From: Candidatus Paraprochloron terpiosi LD05
Lineage (GTDB): Bacteria > Cyanobacteriota > Cyanobacteriia > Cyanobacteriales > Prochloraceae
Assembly: GCA_018141785.1 (NCBI GenBank)
Contig: CP073341.1
Span: 3,503,422 to 3,567,421 of the forward strand
Length of the DNA stretch: 64,000 bases
Direction: 5' to 3'
Shown here piece by piece: positions 10,075 to 19,058 of this stretch. The position numbers and the translations under genes were made by a program. The notes under the pieces were generated by a model. It saw only the letters and a list, made by a program, of their open reading frames with translations. It was not told the DNA's origin and did no database searches. Numbering within the stretch: position 1 is the first letter of the stretch; every line of letters begins with the position of its first letter.

Positions 10075-10560
10075 TCATGAAAAGGTAGCACTACCAAATT
10101 GTAATTTTTGAACTATAAAATATTTATGTAATAATTGAATGATATCCAACTGAGAGCAATAAACATCAAAATAAGAAGTATCAAAAGCACGAAGTTCTAA
10201 AATCGCATTCCCCAAATTACTGGTAGGAGGATCTTCAGTATCAAAATAGCGAGACCAATCGGCTTCCATTCCTTTGGGTATAGCGAAGAAGATTCCAGAG
10301 TAAAATTGATTGACTGACTTACACATATTCTTAAGCTTGGTAATGTTACCTAGATATAAAGGTTTTCCATCTCGGATAGAAGGCAGTGGTAAATCATGAA
10401 TTGTTGACATATCAATATCAGCAATATACCAATCGCAGTTTTTTGTCTTTTTCTCGATAACTAGTAATATTTCTAATAATTGAGAACCGGTACAACAAAC
10501 TCTTTCACCGCTACTCGCAATTTCAACTATTTTATAAAACCCTTGAGAATAATTTGTCAT
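10075..10560 (-). CDS. Putative immunity protein A
   Basis: This encodes 161 residues (MTNYSQGFYKIVEIASSGER ... FDVYCSQLDIIQLLHKYF) and starts 20 bases after the stop of the RHS protein that carries tip A. There is no signal peptide or membrane segment. The N-terminal half looks alpha/beta. The C-terminal half holds FYSGIFFAIPKGMEADWSRY and LELRAFDTSYFDVYC. I do not recognise the family. The immunity role is inferred from position (one small gene directly behind a toxin tip, repeated three times here). Codon use resembles its neighbours. It could instead be an unrelated cargo gene, but the strand, spacing and size fit the pattern. Confidence 0.6.
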   Translation of the reverse strand: MTNYSQGFYKIVEIASSGERVCCTGSQLLEILLVIEKKTKNCDWYIADIDMSTIHDLPLPSIRDGKPLYLGNITKLKNMCKSVNQFYSGIFFAIPKGMEADWSRYFDTEDPPTSNLGNAILELRAFDTSYFDVYCSQLDIIQLLHKYFIVQKLQFGSATFS

Positions 10561-10580
10561 GGTTGCTCAATTAGTTCAGG

Positions 10581-11939
10581 TTAATTTGGTGGTAAAGGTT
10601 CTGGTTCTGGGTTTCGACGTGGTGACCCCCCTGTTTTATTCGGCAACCAACGATGTTGATGAGGGTTGGGATGATTTTCTGGGCGACCATGATCTGTCCA
10701 ATCAATATCCCTGATTAATTCACCGTTTTCTCCCCATTCTCTAGTTTGCCTGTAATTACCGTTTCTACCGCGTCGATGCCCTATTTGTGTATGTGGATAG
10801 GGCGAACTTGGTTTTTGAACTCCGTGTTCACCACGTGGTAAGGGTTTTTTTGTGGGTGGGTCAGGAGGTATATAAATACCATCTGAACCAGAAGACTGAT
10901 CCGACTCCAAAAACGGCGGTATTGCAGGACAAGAATTCTTCGGAAAAGACTCTACATTCGGTCCAATCCCCTCATCGGGAACTGGGAAGGGGAAAGGAGC
11001 AGTATTGGGAACATCTCCAGGTGTTGGTCCGAAATCTCCGGGTGGTTGCTCCCGACGAGGAGGAGTGAGAGGGGGAAAAGGAGGCGTAGTGAGAGAAGGA
11101 GGATCGCCTCGATTAATAACGGGAGAAGGGGAAGGAGGATTATTGGTCCGCGAGCGGTCGTCTAGTAAATCCTTGATTACTATTCCTAAGCACCCCGCCC
11201 CGAGCAAAACCCCACCAGCAATATCACCAAATGGCAAAACAGGACCGTCAGCAAGCGCTAACCCCGCTGCTGGTGCTAATAGGGCAACACAACGTCCCGA
11301 AGGATCCGTAAAATTAGTCGGCGAGTTGAAAACATACCGATACAAATTCCCATCCCCACCCCCAAAACCAATGGGATCCTCACTGATAAACCGTTCGCCA
11401 TCGTAATAACGGGCCCGATAATAAACCAGCCCCGTTTCCGGATCCAACTCCCGCCCCGTGAACCCATAGCGGAAATCCACCCCCGGGTTACTCTCCTCTA
11501 TCACCTCCCCAAAACTGTCATAAACAATCCGATTCTGCACCTCCCCGTCAGCATTAACCACGATACGAATGGTGCCCAGATTATCCCCTAACCCCCACAG
11601 CACCTCACTTTCAGCACCTTCAATTGCCAAAATCTGGTCCACCAAGGGACCGTGAAAATTGCGCTGACTTAATTCCCCATCCCCGTCAAATACCAGGGCG
11701 ATATGGTCTCCATCGTAGACAAATACCTCCGAAATTGCCCCATCTAAAGACTTCCCAATGCGACGGTCAAACACGTCATAGGCGTATTCCACCATCTTAA
11801 CAATGTTAACATCACTATCTAAGGTGATAACTTTAGTAATGCGGTTGCGGAAGTCCCACTCATAGGAGGTCACCTCCCCCGTATCTATTGCTGTGCGTTC
11901 GATACGGTTACCTTCAGCATCGTAGGTGTAATTATACAC
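10581..11939 (-). CDS. RHS core domain with toxin tip A
   Basis: This gives 452 residues from GTG at 11939, though the coding really continues from the YD repeats upstream through a frame break near 11975. Residues 1-215 are the last YD repeats and the RHS core, ending in DPIGFGGGDGNLYRYVFNSP and FTDPSG. Residues 216-256 are hydrophobic and may be a membrane-entry segment. Residues 265-352 are the shared Pro-rich linker. Residues 353-452 are the tip, with PHTQIGHRRGRNGNYRQTRE, RDIDWTDHGRP and ENHPNPHQHRW near 411-431, then TGG. The His-rich HGRPxxHPNPHQH motif suggests a metal-dependent or acid-base nuclease; that is inference. Immunity gene A follows after 20 bases. This is the most complete toxin end in the window. 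Confidence 0.75.
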   Translation of the reverse strand: MYNYTYDAEGNRIERTAIDTGEVTSYEWDFRNRITKVITLDSDVNIVKMVEYAYDVFDRRIGKSLDGAISEVFVYDGDHIALVFDGDGELSQRNFHGPLVDQILAIEGAESEVLWGLGDNLGTIRIVVNADGEVQNRIVYDSFGEVIEESNPGVDFRYGFTGRELDPETGLVYYRARYYDGERFISEDPIGFGGGDGNLYRYVFNSPTNFTDPSGRCVALLAPAAGLALADGPVLPFGDIAGGVLLGAGCLGIVIKDLLDDRSRTNNPPSPSPVINRGDPPSLTTPPFPPLTPPRREQPPGDFGPTPGDVPNTAPFPFPVPDEGIGPNVESFPKNSCPAIPPFLESDQSSGSDGIYIPPDPPTKKPLPRGEHGVQKPSSPYPHTQIGHRRGRNGNYRQTREWGENGELIRDIDWTDHGRPENHPNPHQHRWLPNKTGGSPRRNPEPEPLPPN

Positions 11940-11971
11940 ACCATCACTCGAAAGGCGATTATTAGCCTTAT

Positions 11972-13903
11972 TTACATGCTTAACATAGTTATATTATTAT
12001 TGTTATCATAACTATAGGACTCATCAGACTGGTAATCGTGGTCCCCTTCCAGTAATTGGCCTCGGTCATCGTAAGTATAATTACTTACTCCATCGGGGGA
12101 GGTGAACCGGGTTACCCGATGGGCATTGTCGTAAATCCAGCCGTAATTGGCTAAAATGACGCTGTTTTGGCTGTGAGTTAGATTTATGAGCCTTCCTGCT
12201 CCATCATACTCATAGGTACTCCCAATTCCTAACTTATTCTCCCCGTAACGGACAATGCCCGTCATTTGGGAGGCAGAATTATAGCTCAAATCTACTCGTT
12301 TGTCAACCACCCCAGTGCCAGTTTGGGTAATACGGGTGACTCGGTTCAGGTTATCGTAAGTGAAAGATTCTGTCCCGGACAAACTATCGGTGACCTGCAC
12401 TATATTCCCTACTTTGTCATAGCTGTAATTCAACACCACACGGGGAATATTTGCAGTTCCTTGGTTATCAACCCGAATTAAACGACTTGCCAAATCGTAG
12501 TTATAAGTATAACTAGAATTTGGGTCACTAACACTAGTTAACTGACTGGCTGCGTCATAATTATAGGTGATGGTTCGTCCATTTTCACAAACCCATATTT
12601 CCTGGGTATTGCGGTTCAAATTGTCGTAGGTAAACTGACGAACCCGATTGTTTCTGTCGGTTATCTCAATTTGGTTGCCAACTGCGTCATATTTATAGGA
12701 GCGAGTTGCTCCTAATTGGTTGGTTTCCGTCAGGAGACGATATAACTTGTCATAGGTATAGGTGGTGGTGTTGTTTTCCGCGTCCGTAAGAGTAAGAAGA
12801 TTTCCGACGGAGTCATAGGCGAAACTTGTGATACCTCCTTCTGGATCTGTGATAGCAGTTTGACGATAAAGACTGTCGTAACTGTAACGAGTAACGTTCC
12901 CCAGGGGATCCGTTACTTCCACCACATTTCCTACAGAGTCATAGGAAGTAGTGGTGGTGTTTCCTAAATTATCCTTGACAGCAGTTTGGAGGTTTCTTGC
13001 GTCATAGACGTATTCAGTTTTGCGCCCCAACTCATCCGTGACTGCAATGACATTGCCCAGGTTATCGTAGGTGGTGGTAACTGTATCTCCTAAGGGGTTG
13101 GTAACGGTTACAAGACGATTTCTGTCGTCATATTGGTAGATAGTGGTGCGCCCCAGAGGGTCTATTGTTGCAGTTACGTTGTTGACTTCATTATAACGGT
13201 AGGTGGTGGTATTGCCGAGGGTATCTTCAACGCCAATTTGGCGGTTCAAATTATCGTAACTGTAACTGGTAGTCCGATTTAATTCATCCCGAACCGATAA
13301 TACGTTCCCCACACTATCGTAGGTGTAGGTTATTACCCCTCCCAGGGCGTCGGTAATGGTAGTTTGACGATAACGTTGGTCGTAACTGTACCGGGTAATA
13401 CGTCCTAATTCATCCGTCACCGATACTACGTTCCCCACCTTATCATATGCGGTGATTGTTTTTCCATTATCGGGGTCCTTAACCGAAATTACTCGATTTT
13501 GAGCGTCATATTTATACTCAGTTCGGTTCCCATTGGCGTCAATTTCGGCAATGACATTCCCCACCTTATCATACTCAGTGCGGGTTATATTCCCCAGAGC
13601 GTCAATAAGGTTAATTTGTCGCCCCAACTCATCATATTGGTACCGCCTCCGGTTCCCTTCACTATCCGTTACAGCAATGAGCTGATTTGCTGTATCATAG
13701 GTGTATTGGGTGACATTTCCTAGAGCATCGATAGAGCGAATTAACCGATTGCGGGGGTCATAAAGAGAGGTGGTTCGATTCCCATTCTCATCAATATTAC
13801 CTGTCAGATTGTTGTCAAAATCATAGCGAGACTGGGATTCAGTTCCATCGGCATTTATAGTGGCAACTAAGCGATTGCGACTATCATATTCATACCGGGT
13901 TTC
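11972..13903 (-). pseudogene. YD-repeat array of RHS unit 2
   Basis: One open frame of 551 residues (13627-11972, TTG start in the track frame but open up to the TAG at 13904-13906) consists almost only of YD repeats of about 21 residues, such as YTYDSVGNVLSVRDELNRTT. It ends out of frame at NNNNITM near 11975, a few codons before the next segment resumes with NKANNRLSSDGVYNYTYD. In an intact RHS protein these repeats would spiral into the shell around the toxin. The part above 13524 lies inside the 4.36-kb repeat and the rest is unique to unit 2. Confidence 0.75.
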
Positions 13904-14017
13904 CTAACTCAAAGCATCTACGACTGACACCAAGTTACCTGCATTATCGTATTCATAACTAGTTACAGGAAAAAGCAAAGGCTCATCCCCATCTGGATTC
14001 GCCGCAATTACCTTAAC

Positions 14018-16858
14018 TTAACTTTTCACTGCATTATATGTGTATTGGGTGCGATTGCCATTCTCATCCACCGTAGCCACTTGGTTTCCAGCACTGTCAT
14101 ACTCAATCTTCTGCACCTCACCATCAGCAAAAGTAGTCTTAACTAAGCGGTTACGTTTATCATATTCATAGGAACTGCGATTGCCATTGCCATCAATGAC
14201 AGCAGTGAGATTCCCCGCTAAATCGTACTCATACCTTTGGATAGCTTCCGCAGAAGTCCCCTCAGCTACGGTAACCTGGATGAGACGTCCAAATTGGTCA
14301 TAATCGTAATCCATGACCCTTCCCAAGGGGTCTGTTTCGGTGTCCATTAACCCGGAATTTGTATAGGTATAACGGGTGATGACATCGTCGTCACTGCCAA
14401 TTTCCCCGACAACACGAGTGACGGATAATAAGTTGCCATTTTCCGGGTCTATTTCATTGAGGGTAACCCTTCCCAACTCATCGATAACACTGGTTACTTG
14501 GTTAAATGTTGGGTCGTAAGTATAGGTACGTTCAGTTAAAATAGAGTTGGACGTGAATAATCGCTTAACCTCCACATTATCAATTCCCCAAGTCTCATCT
14601 GCTAAACCAAGACTAACACTTTCCACAAAATTCAGCTCATCACTAAAACGGATGGTTGTGGTAGCATTTTGGGCAGTAAATGTGAGTTGAATGTCTCGGT
14701 AAATAGAATCTCGGTAATAGGAAGTCAACCCATATGAACCTATCTCGTAAGGTGATTCCGTAAAGGTTTGGGGAAAATTTTGCTCAGGAAAATTGGTAAA
14801 TGTCTCATGGAAAACCTGTTTCTCATCTATGTCAATATTGAAATAATCCGGCCCATATAAAGAGTGACTTCCATCCCAAGAATCAAGAAGGTATAAATCC
14901 CACTCTAAAGTGTAGGTTTCACCCGGTATTGTTGCTAAAGTTAAAGTTTGACTCCCATGATTAAAACGTCCAGAAAACTGAGTAAATACATTGGGGTAGG
15001 AACTGTCTATTCTTGAATCAGACCAGGAAGAAGAAGCACCTGACTCAAAATCATCGAAAAAGACTCGTTCCGAACCCCCTTTTATCCTATCTTGAACCTG
15101 CAAAACATTGCCTTGTTCATCATATTTATAAGTAGTCACAAATCCACGACCATCAGTCCTGGACGTAACTAAATTAGCCTCATTTCTTGCCACCGAAGGC
15201 AACACACCCTCCCCATCCCGGGCATTCACCAACTGACCTGCCTGGTCCAGTTCCGTCACCCTCACATTCCCATTTCCATTAGCATAACTACTAACAGCAT
15301 CATTTGTTGTACGTGCCACGGGTGAGGATAAAGGATTAATAGTCGCCTCAGGAGAGTACAGCCCTTGTGTTTGCACCGGATTCACCCGTACTACAGACCC
15401 ATCCTTTCGGGTAGCCCCCACTGCCCGGCCCGCAAAATTATACACAGTCTCTTCCCGATTTCCCCGCTGGTCCACTTCAGCTACCATATGATGGAGGTTA
15501 TCGTACTCCCAGGTGCTGGTCGAATTATCCGGGTCGGTAATGGAAATTAAATTCCCAAACTCGTCATATTTCAACTGTGTTACACGTTGAGCAGGGTCCG
15601 TAATTGCTGTTACCTTCCCGGAAGTATAGGTGAAGGTGGTTTTCAACCCTACGGGGTCAATTATTTGGCTAATTTGTCCATCTTTGTTATAGACATATTG
15701 AGTCACATTTCCGTCAGAATCCGTCACAGAAGCAAGTTGGTTATTTGCGTTAAATAACTGCACTGTTTTATCCTTTTCTGTCAACCGGAAAGCGCCATTT
15801 TGGAGCTTCTCTAGGATAGAAAATGCTCCAGCAGGTGCTCTATAAGTATCCCCTTCCGTTGACGGTGCCTCAAAAAGTAACTCACTTCCGTCTCCGTCTA
15901 TCAGTAAAACAGATCCATCTTCATTTTCCACCAAGTTGAGCAGTCCTGCTAAACTCCAACCACTACCAAAAGCACTTTCAATACCATTGATATGGAGTAG
16001 TTTCCCAGTAGTAGTGGAGGAAGAACCATTAAACTGATTCCTCACAAACAAACGGATCCCACTAGTGAGAGAATATGGATAATTTCCCGAAGGAAGATGA
16101 CTCAAATCGGCTTGAAGAGCAGCTGAAACTGGTCCACTTCCCGGTGTTAAAGACCAAAAATGCTCTCCTCCCTGCAAACCATATTCTCCCCCTGCAAAAC
16201 CCGGCACTTCATATTCAAAATCTTCCCCATGGACTGTTAAAGAAGCAAGTAATCTCAATTTATCTTCAAAACCAGGGGCTAAACGGGAGCGCTCCACATT
16301 TTCGTAACCAAAATGCAGAATAGGACGAGGATCTGCCCGCAAAGAATCGTAAGTTAAAGTCAAACCTCTGCTCACTCCCAAAGACTGATAAGGTACTAAT
16401 TCATGGGTTTCAATTACTGCGCCGGAGTGAAGTTCTACTTCTGAAGTTAAAATGCCAGTTTCAAGACAGTCGTCACACTCAGGAGCCAGATTTAAAAGAA
16501 TCAGCTCCGGATCTAATGGTTCATCTGGTGGAGGAGTAAAAAAGTGCCAACTACTATTGATAATCCCCCCTTCAATGGTTTCCACCACAGTACCATCTTC
16601 AGAAACCCTTCCCACACCAACTTTGTCAAAATCACCAGTTTCGGGGTTAATAGACCACAGATCCATACCCGCTAAATTAGGTAAACTCAGGGGTGCCGGA
16701 GTATTAAATACCATTTCTCCAGGTTGAATTGTTACCACTAAATCGGGAACTAAATTGGGGGGTAAAGCTGCGGGTGTCAAGTCGTTGGGAACCTGAATAA
16801 TACCCAATTTCCCCCTATATACCTCCCTGTTTTCGCTCTTTAAAGAACCTGCTCTCAC
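14018..16858 (-). CDS. RHS/YD-repeat protein fragment, unit 2
   Basis: This is the longest intact RHS segment, 946 residues. It runs from a pre-shell region (GAVIETHELVPYQSLGVSRG, GFEDKLRLLASLTVHGEDFE) through YD repeats (VTDSDGNVTQYVYNKDGQIS) to an insert that looks like a beta-sandwich adhesive module (around residues 605-770, FFDDFESGASSSWSDSR) and more YD repeats, ending NAVKS* at a frame break. The unit 1 copy of the same sequence is cut at 2335 by an extra T. Upstream (16861) and downstream (14017) frames are shifted, so even here the whole protein cannot be made as one chain without frameshifting. Confidence 0.75.
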   Translation of the reverse strand: MRAGSLKSENREVYRGKLGIIQVPNDLTPAALPPNLVPDLVVTIQPGEMVFNTPAPLSLPNLAGMDLWSINPETGDFDKVGVGRVSEDGTVVETIEGGIINSSWHFFTPPPDEPLDPELILLNLAPECDDCLETGILTSEVELHSGAVIETHELVPYQSLGVSRGLTLTYDSLRADPRPILHFGYENVERSRLAPGFEDKLRLLASLTVHGEDFEYEVPGFAGGEYGLQGGEHFWSLTPGSGPVSAALQADLSHLPSGNYPYSLTSGIRLFVRNQFNGSSSTTTGKLLHINGIESAFGSGWSLAGLLNLVENEDGSVLLIDGDGSELLFEAPSTEGDTYRAPAGAFSILEKLQNGAFRLTEKDKTVQLFNANNQLASVTDSDGNVTQYVYNKDGQISQIIDPVGLKTTFTYTSGKVTAITDPAQRVTQLKYDEFGNLISITDPDNSTSTWEYDNLHHMVAEVDQRGNREETVYNFAGRAVGATRKDGSVVRVNPVQTQGLYSPEATINPLSSPVARTTNDAVSSYANGNGNVRVTELDQAGQLVNARDGEGVLPSVARNEANLVTSRTDGRGFVTTYKYDEQGNVLQVQDRIKGGSERVFFDDFESGASSSWSDSRIDSSYPNVFTQFSGRFNHGSQTLTLATIPGETYTLEWDLYLLDSWDGSHSLYGPDYFNIDIDEKQVFHETFTNFPEQNFPQTFTESPYEIGSYGLTSYYRDSIYRDIQLTFTAQNATTTIRFSDELNFVESVSLGLADETWGIDNVEVKRLFTSNSILTERTYTYDPTFNQVTSVIDELGRVTLNEIDPENGNLLSVTRVVGEIGSDDDVITRYTYTNSGLMDTETDPLGRVMDYDYDQFGRLIQVTVAEGTSAEAIQRYEYDLAGNLTAVIDGNGNRSSYEYDKRNRLVKTTFADGEVQKIEYDSAGNQVATVDENGNRTQYTYNAVKS

Positions 16859-16860
16859 TA

Positions 16861-17416
16861 CTACCTCAGCCCCAGGAATTGCAGCTGTAGTAACGGTTGT
16901 ATTTTCCGAAGGGTTGATGGTAACGGCGTTTTCTGTGTCAATTTTCGGGAGGTAAATTGGTCGCGATATGACATTATTATATCCTGAATATATTTTTTCC
17001 CTAAAACTAAGGGCAGCTTTTCGGCAATATAGGGATAAGTTGCAGCTCCAGAAAGCAAATCTCCCCGCACTACTAAGGTATCCGCTGTCAAAATTGTATC
17101 GGTTTCTAACGTGAAATAGCCATTGGCGTCGGTGGTGGTTTGTAAATCCCCCACTTCCACCACGACACCCTCTAAAGGCTCCTGATTCACATTGGCAACC
17201 TTCCCGGAAATGCGGGTGGTAGTGATAGAATCGGCTACCACTTCTAAGGTAACCGACTGGCTGGTTTTCAAGAGACCATCACTCGCTGTAACTGTAAAAG
17301 TGTAAGTCTCTACTTCTTCCGGGGTGGGAGTAAATTCTAGGGTTCCATTTCCTTGTAATCCCCCTGTGGGTAACTCTCCTGTCGTTTCTAAGGAGAAGGT
17401 AATTTTGTCACCATTA
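16861..17416 (-). pseudogene. Out-of-frame RHS segment with carboxypeptidase-like fold repeat
   Basis: The frame is open from about 17416 downward: SNGNKITFSLETTGELPTGG, then an Ig-like segment (YTFTVTASDGLLKTSQSV) and a transthyretin-like regulatory domain (ISGKVANVNQEPLEGVVVEV, TTTDANGYF). It is out of frame with the segments on both sides: a break at about 17420 before it and one near 16965 after it. The same two breaks occur in unit 1 near 4605 and 4150, so they predate the duplication or were copied by gene conversion. Confidence 0.65.
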
Positions 17417-18529
17417 CTATATAAAGCTTAAAAGTATGGTTAAGGTGTCTCCTGGTTTCACCGTGAAGGAGGATAGGGTGGGAAAATTGGGGGCTACATT
17501 TAGTCCTCCCACTAAGATTTGGGGGTTAAAATTGAAGGAGACTAAGTTGGGATTGGTGAATTTTACCTCCACGGGAGCCGACAATTGTCCTGTAGATAAT
17601 CCTCCGGTTGGGATAGCATTTCTGAGGTTTATATAGGGGTTTCCATTTTCATCGATTCCGGAACGATTCACTAATTCTACCCCTTCCGGGAGGTTAGCAA
17701 AGACAATGACAACATTGCGGGAAATGGCAGGACCATTATTCTGAATTTGAACTTCAGTAGTATACTCCCCAGTGGTTGCGTTTAGTTTTTGGTTTTGGAA
17801 CAATATGGCTACATTTTCAGTTGTCTTCAGACCAGTTAATTCCAATTTCGGACCGGGTGTGGTTGGAGGGTTGGTGGGGAAAGTTGGCGAAACTACCCCT
17901 TCTTCTTCTACTATATTTTCGATATTCCTAATTTCCACCACACTTCCTGTATCCCCATCATGGTTTAAGAGTTGGAATACCAACTTACTACTACCAGTTT
18001 TTGGGAAGGAAGTCAAGTCAATTGCTACTTTCTTTCCATCGTAACTCACTAAACCAGGGGTATAAGAAGGTCCGGTTTCACTGACGGAGAATAAATTTTG
18101 GTTTTGGAGTGACACTATAAAGGTATCGAACAAAAATGCTGTGGTATCACTCCTATCCCAATTACTCTCCAAGTCAAATTTCAGGGTTCTGGTTCCCTCT
18201 TCTACTCCCAGTTCTACAGGAATGGTGCCTTGAACTACAAAACTATCCCGTTTTTGTAATACAATTGTATTATAAGTAGTTATTCCCCAACCTGTTGTTT
18301 CCTGTGGAGCCACCAAAATGGTATCGTCCACTACAAATTCTATTGTTTTTGACGTGAAATTTCCGGCAATATCGTACCCAGTGAGAACGAGGGTGTGATT
18401 TCCTGTTGTAGCAAGAGGTAAAGGGGCGTCAAATTTGCCATTTTCATCCAGGTTTAGGGTAATGGGAGTACCTTTATTGAGAATAAACTGCAATTTTGCC
18501 GATACTTTTTCGTTAACAAACGTTGCCAT
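17417..18529 (-). CDS. RHS unit 2 N-terminal fragment (CARDB and Ig-like)
   Basis: This encodes 370 residues. Residues 15-75 match the Ig-like segment of unit 1 (LNLDENGKFDAPLP, GYDIAGNFTSKTIEF). Residues 105-190 form a beta-rich segment (GTRTLKFDLESNWDRSDTT) and residues 230-370 a CARDB-like domain (LELTGLKTTENVAILFQNQK ... VGGLNVAPNF). The N-terminal twin modules of unit 1 are missing. The present start, ATG in TAATGG at 18527-18529, overlaps the end of a transposase relic, so the start was created by the rearrangement. Up to 17883 the sequence is the long repeat; above that it is about as diverged as a separate gene copy. Confidence 0.6.
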   Translation of the reverse strand: MATFVNEKVSAKLQFILNKGTPITLNLDENGKFDAPLPLATTGNHTLVLTGYDIAGNFTSKTIEFVVDDTILVAPQETTGWGITTYNTIVLQKRDSFVVQGTIPVELGVEEGTRTLKFDLESNWDRSDTTAFLFDTFIVSLQNQNLFSVSETGPSYTPGLVSYDGKKVAIDLTSFPKTGSSKLVFQLLNHDGDTGSVVEIRNIENIVEEEGVVSPTFPTNPPTTPGPKLELTGLKTTENVAILFQNQKLNATTGEYTTEVQIQNNGPAISRNVVIVFANLPEGVELVNRSGIDENGNPYINLRNAIPTGGLSTGQLSAPVEVKFTNPNLVSFNFNPQILVGGLNVAPNFPTLSSFTVKPGDTLTILLSFI

Positions 18530-18532
18530 TAG

Positions 18533-18590
18533 TTAACAAATGCTCTGAGTAATATACCCAGAGCTCCATTAATATCGCGATTCATCCAGG
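18533..18590 (-). mobile_element. TnpB C-terminal relic (IS200/IS605 type)
   Basis: The minus strand encodes MNRDINGALGILLRAFVN* at 18589-18533. The RDxNGALxIxxRAL pattern is the usual end of TnpB/OrfB transposases after their zinc finger. Nothing else of the element remains. It sits exactly where RHS unit 2 loses its N-terminus, with GTTAACAAA repeated on both sides (18512-18520 and 18532-18540). Confidence 0.5.
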
Positions 18591-18664
18591 TGTTAGTCAG
18601 TTTTGACGGAATAAGTCGGGCCCGGTGGTGTCGAGGATAAAGGTTAGGTGGAAGGTGGGGGATT
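18591..18664 (-). pseudogene. Stub of the RHS Ig-like domain
   Basis: The minus strand reads HLTFILDTTGPDLFRQN*, matching HLTFILDTTPSELFLE of unit 1 (near 5790). It shows that unit 2 once had more N-terminal sequence, which was cut at the TnpB relic on one side and at the small ORF on the other. Confidence 0.5.
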
Positions 18665-18829
18665 TTACCCCTTTTGGCCACCATCCGCATTGGGGTTATT
18701 GGGATTTAGTTGCTTACCTCGATTGCCTTGCGCTTGGTCATACTGACGATTAGTGCCGCTGGTGCCTTTATTTGGATTTTGCTGGTTAGCACGGTTATCG
18801 CGGGGGTTAATTTTCTCAGTCTTAGCCAT
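18665..18829 (-). CDS. Small Asn/Gln/Lys-rich hypothetical protein
   Basis: This encodes 54 residues (MAKTEKINPRDNRANQQNPN ... NNPNADGGQKG). The ATG at 18827-18829 is chosen because a perfect AGGAGGT ribosome site lies just upstream (18833-18839 region), unlike the longer reading to 18895. It is entirely hydrophilic, low in complexity, basic and probably disordered. I do not recognise a function. It lies between the preserved RHS leader (18935-18998) and the decapitated RHS unit 2, so it now probably uses the toxin promoter. Confidence 0.55.
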   Translation of the reverse strand: MAKTEKINPRDNRANQQNPNKGTSGTNRQYDQAQGNRGKQLNPNNPNADGGQKG

Positions 18830-18934
18830 GATACCTCCTAAATTTTGACATTTTAACATATAAAGACCTAAAAAGGGGCTGGGGGGTGCGGTCAAAAGTA
18901 GTTGATCTCCTAAACCGCTCTAGCCATGCGCCCC

Positions 18935-18998
18935 CATGTGTCAGTCTAATCTAATCTACTCTATCTTCATTATACCTAAATTTGAAAATGTCAATCCG
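18935..18998 (-). promoter_or_regulatory. Conserved RHS leader, copy 2, separated from its gene
   Basis: This matches 7169-7230, including the start codon (CAT at 18935-18937). After the ATG the sequence is unrelated (ATGGGGGCGCATGGCTAG), so the coding part was replaced. Confidence 0.55.
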
Positions 18999-19058
18999 TA
19001 TTTTTATTAATATTACCAAAATACTTTAGAGGCCCATAGATGGTAGCGTCCCTACATA

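Larger units (their letters stand above)
13524..17883. repeat. 4.36-kb direct repeat, copy 2
   Basis: Counterpart of 708-5068, 12.8 kb away in the same orientation. It holds the same TAG (13904-13906), the same frame break near 14017, near 16965 and near 17420, but not the extra T found at 2335 in copy 1. Recombination between the copies would delete the toxin-immunity array between them. Confidence 0.9.

Noticed and set aside
11005..11406. Plus-strand ORF of 133 residues, Gly/Pro-rich
   Set aside because: Shadow of the repeated linker and RHS core of tip A; similar shadows occur over tips B and C.
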